NCBI GenBank assembly: GCA_903895725.1
Contig: CAITUV010000054.1
Span: 1 to 64,000, forward strand
DNA: 64,000 nt
Source of the DNA: an uncultured Myxococcales bacterium
Lineage (GTDB): Bacteria; Myxococcota_A; UBA9042; CAIXZC01
Reading direction: 5' to 3'
Numbering within the stretch: the stretch's first letter is position 1; every line of letters begins with the position of its first letter. A program made the position numbers and the translations under genes. The notes below the pieces were generated by a model. It worked only from the letters and a program-made list of their open reading frames with translations. It was not told the origin of the DNA and did no database searches. Positions 43,001-52,183 of the stretch are shown in pieces.

Positions 43001-43607
43001 GCTGGTGCTGGTGCCATACGATGGTCAGGTACACGGACCGCTTGATCACCGCCTTGTTGGCCTTCTGATCCACGACGTTGCCCGCCTGGTCCTCCACCTT
43101 CTGGACCAGCACGGTGTACGTAAACGCAGAGTTCACCTGGGACGGGTTGGACAGCGTCAGGTGAGCGAACTGCTTGTACACCTCGACCTTTGCAAGCCCG
43201 ACCTGGCTCATGTCCGAGCCCGTGATGCTGTAGTTGGCCAGCTCGCCGCCGGTGCCGGAATCGATGGGCTCGGAGAACCGCACCGAGACCGTCTGCCCGT
43301 CTGCCGAGAACGCTCCGGTGACCTGGGGTGGCGTCTCGTCCACCTCGGGGGTGGTGTCCGGCTCGACCGGGATTTCCTGCTCCAGATCGGGCGGCACTTC
43401 ACCGTCCGGGAGCACGGTAGCGTCCCCGACGTCCACGGCCACGATTCCGTCCGGCTCCACCGGGATCACGTTGCCGTCCGGCAGCACCCGAATCTGCCCG
43501 TCCCAGCCCGGGATGTCGTAGTCGGGCTTGTACGGGGCGGGCTTGGTGCCGCAGGAGACCAGGGCCAGTGCCAGAAGTGGAACCGCTGCTACGACCAGTC
43601 TCGTCAT
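40083..43607 (-). CDS. GH57 alpha-glucan hydrolase lipoprotein with starch-binding-like module
   Basis: 1174 residues. Lipobox LVSC, linker, then an Ig-like domain (~95-190: RFSEPIDSG). GH57 catalytic domain from about 195: region 1 VWHQHQPFY, nucleophile Glu in GMWCGEG, acid Asp in VVLDGENAWES. A glucodextranase-like/CBM9-like beta domain follows (TIDGLFTPNEGEW), then a CBM20-like module near the C-terminus (VYISGNQDVLANW, DGIWTATFGFAPG, YKYTCG). GH57 enzymes are retaining amylases, amylopullulanases or 4-alpha-glucanotransferases; which one is not clear. Surface anchored and last gene of a five-gene operon, so it should attack external starch, glycogen or pullulan. Confidence 0.88.
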   Translation of the reverse strand: MTRLVVAAVPLLALALVSCGTKPAPYKPDYDIPGWDGQIRVLPDGNVIPVEPDGIVAVDVGDATVLPDGEVPPDLEQEIPVEPDTTPEVDETPPQVTGAFSADGQTVSVRFSEPIDSGTGGELANYSITGSDMSQVGLAKVEVYKQFAHLTLSNPSQVNSAFTYTVLVQKVEDQAGNVVDQKANKAVIKRSVYLTIVWHQHQPFYLDPVKDELTGPWVRKHATKDYYDMASMLEGYPDVHVNMNITPVMMIQLIDYYVERLGPYVDKEKGTVDEAAFLAKWKGRTDPWIDLLLEDTPTPKTATEKQLGLLYKDPWACVSTSDIMMKHFPQYIELREKNPALLTQEDFLKLKILFEIAWIDPDFLNGPVELPDGSVVDLTDVLTKSTGVDPEGDPMAVYMVNGFSEELANRLVAEEYKIMANIVGIHKELMFDPATKKGQIEITTTPFYHPILPLIYNTDLAKQGQPFDNLPNPAYGYPQDAYAHVLKAKAYHESIWGIPPLGMWCGEGSVAEEVVEILTDAGLLWTATDSEVLYKSKVVGGGNASPYVPYKIDVDKQDGTAGTTDDEMVIIFRDTELSNKVGFTFQMLKGEVAAGEFIKNVLSHAPNFGGTDRLVVVVLDGENAWESYKKDLDGKSFFHALYGDLSESFQMGEIVSVTMSEYIQGNPDRGIPAHPVTQQKELEPLFPGSWIGGNFGIWIGEGEENQAWEYLYGARKVLEMSGLSQPNPQAPEPADKSSLDWLVWKAFDEIYAAEGSDWFWWYGSDMTSPANDDTPFDKSFRTHLTGMYTFMNQALEKMGQSTYDVPEYAPIVQKKPQAMSGPFGKAPTIDGLFTPNEGEWDEDGGFFYDNDSGGTMAGPDDDIAQVYYGYLGQDFYLALLFNEDLSAKLSTNYNVTVYTTHKHITNAQTGQFTANKVNKKTSQGLPIQFSAPGAAWEIKVDFSSKPPKLLLGKADGNEGWIAAGASTIKLGGPVAGGKLLEFKIPFAALEMEFGDPLEVMAVASEGSKAIDTAPYSGGKVVFDDITTLVYVTFEVDVTGKTVPINAYVNIETPPPPKGNGVIYISGNQDVLANWIPNKIPMVDNGEAPDKKANDGIWTATFGFAPGTMLRYKYTCGLPKDEGKWPGTEEFPLTERGLDVTQDPTYHKMTVKDIFADRPNPSGTSGPNTVVELAE

Positions 43608-43617
43608 GTCATACCCC

Positions 43618-46600
43618 TTACAACACGTTCACCACGGCCACGATCGCGACTTCCTCGATCTTCTCGGGGTTGAAGAACTGCGGAAGCGTCTGGTTGCATA
43701 GCCCGTCCATGCCGCCGTAGGCATTGGTCACCTTGACGAACAACGCCACCTTCTTGCCCCCGACCGGCTTCCCGTTCGGGAACAGCGTGGCCATCGGAAT
43801 GGCCGCCTCGAGCATATCCGGCGTGCAGGCCACGGTCCCCTGAAGCCACGGGAAGTTGTTCGTGGGGTCGAGCCCTCGCCAGCCGACGTACGTCGAGCCC
43901 CCCAGGTCCTCGCCCTCCAGGAAGGAGGACATTCCCCGGCTCCCAAACCCGAATTCGGCCCCATAGCCCGGCACGCTTACGCTCACCATGTTGCTGAGCG
44001 CATCGTCCAGATCCCCGTTCCCCTTGTTGTCGAACAGGAGGTTGAGCTGCGCGATTCCCGTCCCCGAGGGATAGTCGACGTCGAGGTAGCCCACGATGTA
44101 GTTCTGCGCCTCCACATAGCCGTACACCGCGACGTAGAAGTAGTCGTCGTCGTAGGCGGCGTAGAGCTCCATGAGCGCGTTCTTGGTGGGGTCCCAGTTG
44201 CTCTCGAGCCCGTTGGTCGTCACCAGCATCTCCGTCGGCCACTCCGACATGTCCCCGTCCGGCTGGGGCGTGAACTGGAGGGTGTAGGTGAGCCCGCCGG
44301 CCAGCGTGTTGCTCTTGCCGTCCGGGTTCTTCACCGTGAGGCTCACTTCGCCCGCCTCGTGCTTGGGGGCCGTGAACACGATCGTGTCGTCGGTCACGTT
44401 GGCGGTGGGAACCACCAGGTCTCCCAGGGTCAGCTCAAGCCCGGCAACGAAGCCGGCCCCGGAGACCGTCACCGTCGTACCGCCGAGCACGGACACGGCC
44501 CCGGGCTTGACCCCGAGGATGACCGGCCCGTCGCCTGGCTCCTTGACCTCCCAGGTTCCCGACTTGTCCATGGCAAACCCGTTGATGCTGCCGTCGGAAT
44601 CCGCATAGACCCAGTTCGTCCCGTCCATTGAGAAGCGGAATGCGAAGCGGTAGATCCCGGGAACGTCCGTCTGCAGCGCCCCCTTCCACACGTCGTTGTT
44701 TCCACTCTCGCCGTGGTAGACCGCATCGGCCCAGGTCCATTTGCCCGGATCGGCCGGCAGATCCGCCACCTCGGGTCCGAAACCAAGCTGCGCCTTCAAC
44801 CCGGAGCCGGCCCCGTCCCCGGGGGTGATTCCCGGCTCCCATGCCTCGGCATAGGCCTCCCCCGCCGGCTTGCCCTTCAGGCTGGACAACGCCAGAGGCG
44901 GGAACAGGTTGGCATAGTCCACCGTGTTCGGGACGTACGTGAATGCCCCGGCCAGCAACGCCTCCTGCCCGTCCGTGTTGACCAGCTTCACGTCCACCTT
45001 GCCCAGCTCACCGGACGGCGTCGTCGCCACGACGTGCGTCGAATCGATGAACTGGATGCCGGCCGCCAGCCCCTTGCCGAAGAACACCGTCGGGTTGGGC
45101 AGGAAGTTGGCCCCGTAAAGGTTGACCGAGGTGCCGCCCGTGACCGGGCCCTCCTTCGGGTCCACGGAATCGACCTGCGGAGCCTTGGCCTCCTCGATGT
45201 AGGTGAACCCCTTGATGAACGTGTCGGTGCCACCATCGGGATTGGCCACGGTCACGTCCGCCTTCCCCACGGCCCCGGCAGGCGTCACGCAGGTCAAAGA
45301 CGTATCCGACAGCACGGTCACGTTCTCCGCTGCCGAGCTGCCGAACTTCACGGTGGCACCGTCGGCAAGCTGCGTTCCGGTCAGAGTGACCAGCGTGCCC
45401 CCTTCCACCGGCCCGGAATCGGGCTCCAGCGAGAGGATCTTGGGCTCGCTCTTCACCACGTTCTCCTGGCACTGGTGGTTGATGCACGCAAAACCGTCGC
45501 CGCACTCCTCGTCCGTGTCGCACCAGACCTGGCACTTGTGCTCCTTGCACTTGAGGCCGGCCTCGCACTCCTCGTCCGTGTCGCACCACACCTTGCACTT
45601 CCCGTCGATACACTTCTCGCCCGGCGCGCACTCGTTCCCCTCGGCGGTGCACTCGGGCTTGGGCGGCTCGCCGTCGCACTCGGCAATGACCGTGGTGTTC
45701 TCGGACGTGCCCCACGAGTCCTTGTCGAACGTGATGTCGACCTCTTTCCACTCGCTGCCGAAGCAGCTCACATAGGCCCGCACCCCCTCCTTGACTCCCT
45801 TGACCGCGCCTTCGGTCAGAAGCTTGTATTCTGCGGCCTGATCCCAGGTTTCCTCGGCCTTGGAGAACATCAGCGTGAACTGGGCATGCTGGCCGGCATA
45901 GAGCAACCCGGTGTGCTTGCCCAGGTTCTTGCTCTGGACAAACGTGTAGATGCCGTCACCGGCCACGTCGTCCCCCTTGTCCACGTCCGGCCCGGCATCC
46001 AGGATCTGCACGGGGGTCCACATGTTCATCGCGCCCTTGAGGTACACGTTGGGGCTGTCGTACTCGTTGACGAACTCGAACTCGGGATGGAGCTTCGACA
46101 GGTCCATCGTGATCTTGATGTCGATGTCGCCAAACGGCTTGAGCTCGAGACCCTGCACGTTGAAGTCTTCAGTGCTGCCGGCCGGGACCGTGACCTCGCC
46201 GTTCGGGCCTTCCCACATCCAGAATCCGAGCTCGTTGAGCACGCCGTACTGGAAGGTCTCCTCCTTCTCTGCCTTGATCCACACCTCTGCCGAGAAAACC
46301 GAGTCCCCGGCCTCGGCACCGGCCATCTCGTGTCCCCCCTGGGCAATCGGGCCATCGTCGTACAGCAGGGGATAGGGACCGTCGTTGGGACCCCAGGCCG
46401 CATTGAAGACGATGAGATTGGTCTTCTCGTCCCATTTCCACGAGCCGGTCCACACCATGTCGCCGTCCTTGAACGTCTTGGTCGCCCGGTCATCGACGTA
46501 GAAGCGGATGGAGGCCGTCCCCGGCGGCTGGATCCACCGTTCGTTGCCGGTCAGCTCCTGCCCGGAGAGGTCCCATTGCACGTCGCCGCCGGCGTCCACC

Positions 46601-46803
46601 TTCGTGTCGGCAGTCACATCCACCTCTTCCTGCGGCGTCTCGCGGCAGCCGCCACACAGCGCCAGCCCCGCAAGCAGTGCCACTGTGCCGGGAACAGCCA
46701 CGAGCACCTTGAGAACGGCTCCCTCGCCGGCGAGCCCTCGACTCCGCTCGGGGCAAGCCATCGACCATCGACCATCGACCATCATTCCACGGCTCCCAGT
46801 CAT
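43618..46803 (-). CDS. IPT/TIG surface lipoprotein of the alpha-glucan operon
   Basis: 1061 residues. The ATG at 46801-46803 has GGAGGG 7 nt upstream. The signal peptide has an unusual ~30-residue N-region coded by a dispersed repeat, then the hydrophobic core and lipobox CGGC. Domains: a carbohydrate-module-like region (~220-330: VYLKGAMNMWTP, GDGIYTF), three short Cys motifs of the CxTDEEC type (~385-445), three IPT/TIG domains (ILSLEPDSGPVEGGT, VDSVDPKEGPVTGG, ILGVKPGAVSVLGG), and a C-terminal DOMON/CBM9-like domain. No catalytic residues seen. Probably a glycan-binding partner of the GH57 enzyme, 10 nt downstream. Confidence 0.65.
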   Translation of the reverse strand: MTGSRGMMVDGRWSMACPERSRGLAGEGAVLKVLVAVPGTVALLAGLALCGGCRETPQEEVDVTADTKVDAGGDVQWDLSGQELTGNERWIQPPGTASIRFYVDDRATKTFKDGDMVWTGSWKWDEKTNLIVFNAAWGPNDGPYPLLYDDGPIAQGGHEMAGAEAGDSVFSAEVWIKAEKEETFQYGVLNELGFWMWEGPNGEVTVPAGSTEDFNVQGLELKPFGDIDIKITMDLSKLHPEFEFVNEYDSPNVYLKGAMNMWTPVQILDAGPDVDKGDDVAGDGIYTFVQSKNLGKHTGLLYAGQHAQFTLMFSKAEETWDQAAEYKLLTEGAVKGVKEGVRAYVSCFGSEWKEVDITFDKDSWGTSENTTVIAECDGEPPKPECTAEGNECAPGEKCIDGKCKVWCDTDEECEAGLKCKEHKCQVWCDTDEECGDGFACINHQCQENVVKSEPKILSLEPDSGPVEGGTLVTLTGTQLADGATVKFGSSAAENVTVLSDTSLTCVTPAGAVGKADVTVANPDGGTDTFIKGFTYIEEAKAPQVDSVDPKEGPVTGGTSVNLYGANFLPNPTVFFGKGLAAGIQFIDSTHVVATTPSGELGKVDVKLVNTDGQEALLAGAFTYVPNTVDYANLFPPLALSSLKGKPAGEAYAEAWEPGITPGDGAGSGLKAQLGFGPEVADLPADPGKWTWADAVYHGESGNNDVWKGALQTDVPGIYRFAFRFSMDGTNWVYADSDGSINGFAMDKSGTWEVKEPGDGPVILGVKPGAVSVLGGTTVTVSGAGFVAGLELTLGDLVVPTANVTDDTIVFTAPKHEAGEVSLTVKNPDGKSNTLAGGLTYTLQFTPQPDGDMSEWPTEMLVTTNGLESNWDPTKNALMELYAAYDDDYFYVAVYGYVEAQNYIVGYLDVDYPSGTGIAQLNLLFDNKGNGDLDDALSNMVSVSVPGYGAEFGFGSRGMSSFLEGEDLGGSTYVGWRGLDPTNNFPWLQGTVACTPDMLEAAIPMATLFPNGKPVGGKKVALFVKVTNAYGGMDGLCNQTLPQFFNPEKIEEVAIVAVVNVL
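46734..46783 (-). repeat. dispersed repeat inside a signal-peptide coding region
   Basis: Contains an imperfect palindrome around CTCGACTCCGCTCGGGG (46737-46753) and 3.4 copies of the 7-bp unit ATCGACC (46760-46783). Similar palindromes with a CGACTCCGCTC core are, from memory, dispersed in many bacterial genomes. Here it is translated in frame between the start codon and the hydrophobic core of the 43618-46803 lipoprotein. Confidence 0.7.
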
Positions 46804-46819
46804 CGTTGACCCTCCGTCC

Positions 46820-49207
46820 CTACTCCACCCACAGCGTGGGTGCGTCCTTCAGCTTGAATCCGTCCGAATTCCCTGCGGCCCCGCCTTCGGCCGGCAGGTC
46901 GCAGTAGTCCCACGACAGCCCGGCATCAAACGAGTACCGCACTGCAAGACGATACCGGGCCTTGGCCACGTCCGGAACCGGTGCCCCGACGAACTGGGCC
47001 ACACCCGCGTCGCACGCGGCAAGCCCGCTTCCTTCCGGCAGCGTGCAGCCACCATCCAGCGCCATGGGGAAGAACTGCCATCCGTCCTGGTACCGGGGGT
47101 CCGGCAGCTCCACACACGGCGGCAGCGCCAGCGCACAGGCATCGCCCTCGTTGCAGCATGCCGGCGAGATGCCTACATCCATCCACAACCCGGGCTCGAA
47201 CTGCGGCTCCTGGACGGTCAGCCGCGCCAGCACCGGGTACGTTTCCCGGTCCACCTGCCCGGCGGGAACCCCCGTGGCCGCGTCCGGCAGCGCGGTCGGG
47301 AAGACCACCGAGCACGGGGCACTGCCGCCCAGCGTGTAGTTGAGGGGGACCTTCAACGTCACGAGCTGGTCCCCCGACGTGTACGGCAACACCACGTTGG
47401 CCGGTGCCGGCACGAACGGCGGTGCCGTGAACAGGATGCGCTTCGCATCGGCCACGAGGAAGCCGGGCTGGAGGTTTGCGTACACCTCCTGCGTCTGCGC
47501 CGTGTTTACTTCAAGACCGGTAAGCACGTTGGGATCGAGATTGGCCCCGGAAAGCTCCACGAGGAACCCGCCACCGGTGCGCCCCGAGGCCGGCAGCGCC
47601 CCCTGGAGCAGCGGTGCCTTGCCTCCGGAGCCCTGGTAATCGCTCCCCTTCAGCTTCGCGATGGGGGGTACCCCCGCTTCCTGGCAGCTCGGGACCACGC
47701 TGCCCGGCTGGGCAAACGTGTCGGGCACGCAGTCGCCGTCCGTGTCCACCCGATTCTCCCAGACGTCGAAGAAGCACCCGGGCTTGGCCTGCTCGGGCCA
47801 GGGATTCCGGCTCCCGCCGCACAACCCCTTGTTGTAGTTGTCCGGGTTCTTGTTGCTCGTCTCGTCCGCAAAGTAGTCGTACCGGACGATCATGCCGTCG
47901 CCGTTGACGTCGAGGAGCTCCAGCAGTCGGTGTCCTCCAGGCCATTCCTCCGTCCCGCCCCAGCCGTCTCCCGCGTAGCCCCAGGTGTACTTGTAGCCGA
48001 TCCGCACGCCGCGTTGCCCCGCCTGGGTCGCGATATAGGGCAGATCGAACACGCCGGTCCAGACGTTGTCCCCGGCCTTGGCATCGCCACCCTGGCCGTC
48101 GTCTCGCAGGGGGACCATGTTCGGAACCCAGTTGCCCAGGCTCTTGTTGACCTCGGCCCACTCGGTCTTGGTGAGACAGCCGGACTTCACCGCCCCCTCG
48201 CACACCGGCGTCAGCGCCGTCGGATCCTCAGTCTCCATGGCCCCGGTGATGAACATCGACTTGCCCGCCTTCTTCGTCGCCTTCTTGTACGGGTTGATGG
48301 CCGAGCAGTTCAGGTTCAGGTTCCCCTCGTTGATGTCGGCCATGAACACCACGGTCACCGTCTTCTCGGCCGGGCACCCCTCCAGCTTGACGAGGCCCGC
48401 TGCCAGGTCGAGCTGCGCAGCAAACGCTGCCGTATCGGCATCGGGGAACCCGTCCCCCGTGTAGTCCACCGGCAGGGCGGCCAGGAGCTCCGGGTTCAGG
48501 AACGTGAAGGAAGGGTCGGGGAACAGGAACACCGGTGGCAGGGAAAACCCACGCGTCGAGGCGGCTAGAAGCCGCTTCACCATCCGGTGAAGCTCGGCGG
48601 CAGGGCCCGAGCCGGAGGCCATCCCCCCGGCCAGGATCCCCAGCGCATCGTTGGTCGACTGGACCCCCATGACCCCGAGATTCGTCCCCTGAAGATGCGC
48701 CCGGCGCAGCAGCGCCAGCGTCATGGCCGTGGTCCGGTCATCCAGGTTGCTCATGGCCCCGGCAGCGGCCCCCCAGGTCATGCCGCCCAGCTCGTAGTAC
48801 TTCGACTCCTTCTGCACGTCGATGTAGATGTTCCGGTTGCGCGGAAGCCGCACGGCCAGTCCGAGCAGCCTCGAGCCGCCGCGGGCCGCCTGAACCACCA
48901 GGTTCCGGTACTCCGTGCTGCCCGGAAACTCGGTGTCGAACACCCCGTCCTCGCCCGCTGTGGACGCAAACTGCGAAAGAAGAGTACCGGCCGGTGAGAA
49001 CCAGCTCACCTGCCCCATCGGGAATGCATACACCTGCCCCCGCACGATGTAGGGGTCCGGGGCCTCCGGAACCCAGTCCGGCCCCTTGTCCGTGGCCGCT
49101 CCGAAGATCGGCTCCTCGAGCCCGCAGGAGGTCATCCCCCCGGTGCATAGAGCCACCGCCAGGCTCAACGCCAGGGATGCCTGAAGTGCGCTCATCTTCG
49201 TGTCCAT
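46820..49207 (-). CDS. lipoprotein with starch-module-like domain, alpha-glucan operon
   Basis: 795 residues from ATG 49205-49207 (GGAGG site). Lipobox MTSC. An N-terminal domain with GQVYAFPMGQVSWFSPAG resembles a carboxypeptidase-regulatory-like sandwich. Around 360-460 is a segment parallel to the C-terminal module of the GH57 protein (GNWVPNMVPL, DNVWTGVFDLP, YKYTWG, GTEEW), then a FADETSNKNPDN linker, an IPT-like domain (GRTGGGFLVELSGANLD) and a Cys-containing C-terminal domain. Likely binds glucan at the cell surface, by analogy to SusE/SusF, though not homologous as far as I can see. 16 nt before the next operon gene. Confidence 0.6.
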   Translation of the reverse strand: MDTKMSALQASLALSLAVALCTGGMTSCGLEEPIFGAATDKGPDWVPEAPDPYIVRGQVYAFPMGQVSWFSPAGTLLSQFASTAGEDGVFDTEFPGSTEYRNLVVQAARGGSRLLGLAVRLPRNRNIYIDVQKESKYYELGGMTWGAAAGAMSNLDDRTTAMTLALLRRAHLQGTNLGVMGVQSTNDALGILAGGMASGSGPAAELHRMVKRLLAASTRGFSLPPVFLFPDPSFTFLNPELLAALPVDYTGDGFPDADTAAFAAQLDLAAGLVKLEGCPAEKTVTVVFMADINEGNLNLNCSAINPYKKATKKAGKSMFITGAMETEDPTALTPVCEGAVKSGCLTKTEWAEVNKSLGNWVPNMVPLRDDGQGGDAKAGDNVWTGVFDLPYIATQAGQRGVRIGYKYTWGYAGDGWGGTEEWPGGHRLLELLDVNGDGMIVRYDYFADETSNKNPDNYNKGLCGGSRNPWPEQAKPGCFFDVWENRVDTDGDCVPDTFAQPGSVVPSCQEAGVPPIAKLKGSDYQGSGGKAPLLQGALPASGRTGGGFLVELSGANLDPNVLTGLEVNTAQTQEVYANLQPGFLVADAKRILFTAPPFVPAPANVVLPYTSGDQLVTLKVPLNYTLGGSAPCSVVFPTALPDAATGVPAGQVDRETYPVLARLTVQEPQFEPGLWMDVGISPACCNEGDACALALPPCVELPDPRYQDGWQFFPMALDGGCTLPEGSGLAACDAGVAQFVGAPVPDVAKARYRLAVRYSFDAGLSWDYCDLPAEGGAAGNSDGFKLKDAPTLWVE

Positions 49208-49218
49208 GTCGTTGCCTC

Positions 49219-51180
49219 CTACCAGGCCACTTCGAAGCTGGCCTTGGACCGCCACACCTTCCACTCCTGGTCCGCCAGGTTCAGCTCGTCCGGCCGTTCC
49301 TGGTTCTTGTGTACGTACTCGAGGTAGTAGTTCAGGCTCGCCCCGCCCCAACGGTAGGTAAGAACTCCAAACCCCTTCTGCTTGGAGGTCAGGTAATCCC
49401 CATAGCCCCCGGACAGATCGCCGCTCCGGTTGCGCTCGTCCCAGCGATCGATCTGGCCGCCGATCCCGACGGTCAGGGAGGAGAAGACCGGCATCGAGAC
49501 CTTGAGTCGTCCGGTGACGATGTCTCCCAGGTAGTCGTCGTCGGTGTAGAACTTGCTCGAACCGTCCAGGTGCAGCTTGCGCCAGTCGTCGTCCCGGACG
49601 TACTTGGCCTTGGCTTCTACGGACAGCCCGAAGTCAAAGGTGTATCGGCCCGTCAGCACACCCAGCAGCGTCTGCCGGTCCTGGTCCCGCTTGTAGACGC
49701 TTCGCGGGTCCCGCCCCCGGTCACCGACGTTGGCATAGTCGTACAGATCCGTGTCGGTGTACCCCTCGGAGTACAGGAACGTCGGATACTTCTTGTCGAT
49801 GTCCCGCCCCTGCCCATTGGTCGCATAGGTCAGGTAAGTCCCTTCGACCCCGATGTCCAGGTTCTCCCACTGGTAGCCGAGGATGGCGGTCCCGCCCATC
49901 CACCCCACGCAGCTCTCGAACCAGGGCTCGTCGAAGTCGACAAACTCGTTGGCCAGGTTGAGCGTCGGGAGCTGCCCCCCTTCGATGAGCCCATCGGTCA
50001 GGAGCACGTCGTCCTCCCGCCGGGCCCCGAAGATCGAGGTCCAGTCCTGCCCGATGTAGAACCCCTCGAGCTTCAGCGACAAACCGATCTCGAACGGGTC
50101 GACGGCAAAGGCCCGGGCCCGGGCGGCAAGATCCCCCACGTCCCCGTAAACCACGGGGAACATCCCCTCGTTGCTCTCGACGCCGTTTTCCGCAAACTTC
50201 TCTCCGAGCCGGGAATAGGAGTACCCCACCAGCAGGTGGCCGTAGAAGATGTCCCCCGGCTGCGCCTCGATCTCTCCGGTCACGACCGCGTTCTCGTACC
50301 GGGGATAGGTCGAAACCGCGTGGTCGATGGTGCAGCCCGGAATGGCGTCGCCCATGGAATCCACGCAGCCGCTCGTGAGGCTCCCCTTGGCATCAGGATC
50401 CCAGCGGTCGAACTCCACGTCCCTCGTGTAGCTGCCCACCACCGAGACCTTGAGCCAGTCGATCGGCATGGAATCGAGCCGGGCCGCATACGCCCAGTCC
50501 TGGGTGAAGAAAGGATACTCCAGCTTGTCGTCACCGATTCCCGTGCTCCAGCCCGGGCCCACCCACAGCTTGGGCAGTGCGATGATGCCCGCATGGTACC
50601 CGAACAACCCGTCGGCAAAGTCCGCCTGGGCGAACACCCCCCGGGCGTTGTCCCGGTCGATGTAGCGCACCTTGCCGATGGTCCACGCATTGAACATGGC
50701 CAGATCCGACGACCCCACCCGGAACCAGTCCACCACCGGCACGTCGGGGTTCAGGTTCACGTAGAACCCACGAAACTTCACGTACATCGCCCGGTTGATC
50801 CCCAGGCTGTCCCCCGAGGTGTTGTGCTCCCCCTCGTACTCCCATTTCCGCTCGCCGCTCTCCCACCAGTCCTGCCACACGCCGCCGAACCGGCTCTGTA
50901 TCTTGGCCCCGGCGTTCACGTACCTGCTCACAGAGCCCGTGAACGCCAGCTCGAACTCGCTCGCCACGCCGTTGTTGCCCGCGATGTCGTCGGGCCAGAA
51001 CGGATTGCCCAGCCACAACACCCCTTGCGAGTCGTCGTTCTTGTAGAGCCACTTGGTGTACAGCTTGGCCGACATGTCGAAGTTCTTCTTGTCGGCCCGG
51101 GCCGGAAACCCGGCCAGGAGGATCGCCGCAGCGAGCAACGTCCCAGCCAATTGCCACACCACCGCCCCAGATCGTTTCAT
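49219..51180 (-). CDS. large outer-membrane beta-barrel (porin-like), alpha-glucan operon
   Basis: 653 residues from ATG 51178-51180. Sec signal (LAGTLLAAAILLAGFPARA). The mature chain alternates aromatic-rich amphipathic strands (YVNAGAKIQSRFGGVW, FYVNLNPDVPVVDWFRVG, LNYYLEYVHKN) and ends SFEVAW with a terminal aromatic. Size and position make it the best candidate for the pore that imports maltodextrins; I do not recognise a maltoporin signature. Only 11 nt upstream of the next gene. Confidence 0.65.
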   Translation of the reverse strand: MKRSGAVVWQLAGTLLAAAILLAGFPARADKKNFDMSAKLYTKWLYKNDDSQGVLWLGNPFWPDDIAGNNGVASEFELAFTGSVSRYVNAGAKIQSRFGGVWQDWWESGERKWEYEGEHNTSGDSLGINRAMYVKFRGFYVNLNPDVPVVDWFRVGSSDLAMFNAWTIGKVRYIDRDNARGVFAQADFADGLFGYHAGIIALPKLWVGPGWSTGIGDDKLEYPFFTQDWAYAARLDSMPIDWLKVSVVGSYTRDVEFDRWDPDAKGSLTSGCVDSMGDAIPGCTIDHAVSTYPRYENAVVTGEIEAQPGDIFYGHLLVGYSYSRLGEKFAENGVESNEGMFPVVYGDVGDLAARARAFAVDPFEIGLSLKLEGFYIGQDWTSIFGARREDDVLLTDGLIEGGQLPTLNLANEFVDFDEPWFESCVGWMGGTAILGYQWENLDIGVEGTYLTYATNGQGRDIDKKYPTFLYSEGYTDTDLYDYANVGDRGRDPRSVYKRDQDRQTLLGVLTGRYTFDFGLSVEAKAKYVRDDDWRKLHLDGSSKFYTDDDYLGDIVTGRLKVSMPVFSSLTVGIGGQIDRWDERNRSGDLSGGYGDYLTSKQKGFGVLTYRWGGASLNYYLEYVHKNQERPDELNLADQEWKVWRSKASFEVAW

Positions 51181-51301
51181 GGAACACTCCACCCTATTTT
51201 CGTACCCCGTGGCCGTGCCAGTGCAACGCTGGCCCCTCCCGCGTGGTCGGGGCTGTGTGGTTGCGCACAGGGATTGCTGGCCTGGAACTCGCATTCGGGG
51301 C

Positions 51302-52132
51302 TCACTTTACATAAAGCATGGGCAGCTCGGCCAGCTTCGCCTTGGACATGTCCGACCCGGCGCACGTGTACTTCAGCGCCTCGAACTGGGCCTTCTTCTC
51401 ATCGTCCTTTCCCTTGCCGGCACCGGCCAGGATGTCGAGCACCTGCGGGTCGCAATCCCAGTCGCTCCCGCCGCCGAACCGGTGGTCCCCCTCGATCTCG
51501 TTCACGTCCCGGGTCAGCACGTCGTTCCCATCCGGGTAGCCCTCGTTGCTCTGCACCACGACCTGCCATCCCCACGCCCGGTCGAAGCCGCCGAGCTCAT
51601 CCTTGGGAACCACCACGGTCAACGTCTTTCCCTTGACCGAAACCGCCTTGGGGACGATCACGTCACCCGCCAGATCCTTGGCCTTCATCTTCACTTCCAT
51701 CTTGGCGCGGCTGACCGGCTGCGGGCTGATGAGGACCGCTTTCTCCCAACGACCGTCCTCCGCAAACCGGATGTTGAGCCCCGGCAAACCGTCCTTGTGG
51801 CCCGAGCCGGCCTTGTGGTCCTTGTCCACGTAAACCTGGATGAACTGAAGCGAGAACCCCTGTCCCGGCGGGCTCCACTTCTTCGAATCCCACGGGTCCT
51901 CGATCCGCACCTTCATCGTGACCGAGATCTCGACCTTGTCTCCCTTGTCGGAAATCTCCACCTTCGTCATGTCGAACGACCCGGCCTTGTATTCCGCCGC
52001 AGTCGGATACTTGTAGCCCCCCGGCCCGACATCGTCCCCTGTGGGGTCCTCGAATACCACCGGCTCGCCGGCCATCGCCCCCGCAGACACCATCATCAGC
52101 ACTGCTGCCGCCAGCCACGCAACCTTCTTCAT
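51302..52132 (-). CDS. exported glucodextranase C-terminal-like protein
   Basis: 276 residues with a Sec signal (KKVAWLAAAVLMMVSAGAMAG) and AAGGAGG ribosome site. The mature part opens VFEDPTGDDVGPGGYKYPT, the hallmark of the glucodextranase C-terminal domain family, which is usually fused to glucan-degrading enzymes or S-layer amylases; here it stands alone. It lacks catalytic motifs and probably binds glucan. First gene of the operon behind the 52184-52212 promoter. The 121-bp gap to the next gene shows nothing further. Confidence 0.78.
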   Translation of the reverse strand: MKKVAWLAAAVLMMVSAGAMAGEPVVFEDPTGDDVGPGGYKYPTAAEYKAGSFDMTKVEISDKGDKVEISVTMKVRIEDPWDSKKWSPPGQGFSLQFIQVYVDKDHKAGSGHKDGLPGLNIRFAEDGRWEKAVLISPQPVSRAKMEVKMKAKDLAGDVIVPKAVSVKGKTLTVVVPKDELGGFDRAWGWQVVVQSNEGYPDGNDVLTRDVNEIEGDHRFGGGSDWDCDPQVLDILAGAGKGKDDEKKAQFEALKYTCAGSDMSKAKLAELPMLYVK

Positions 52133-52183
52133 GGATCGCCTCCTTGCACGCGCACAGAATTGGTCACAGCAAAACGCGCCAGC

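Noticed and set aside
40047..43673. A 1208-codon open frame on the plus strand
   Set aside because: Antisense shadow of the GH57 gene; His/Arg/Val-rich composition and no ribosome site.
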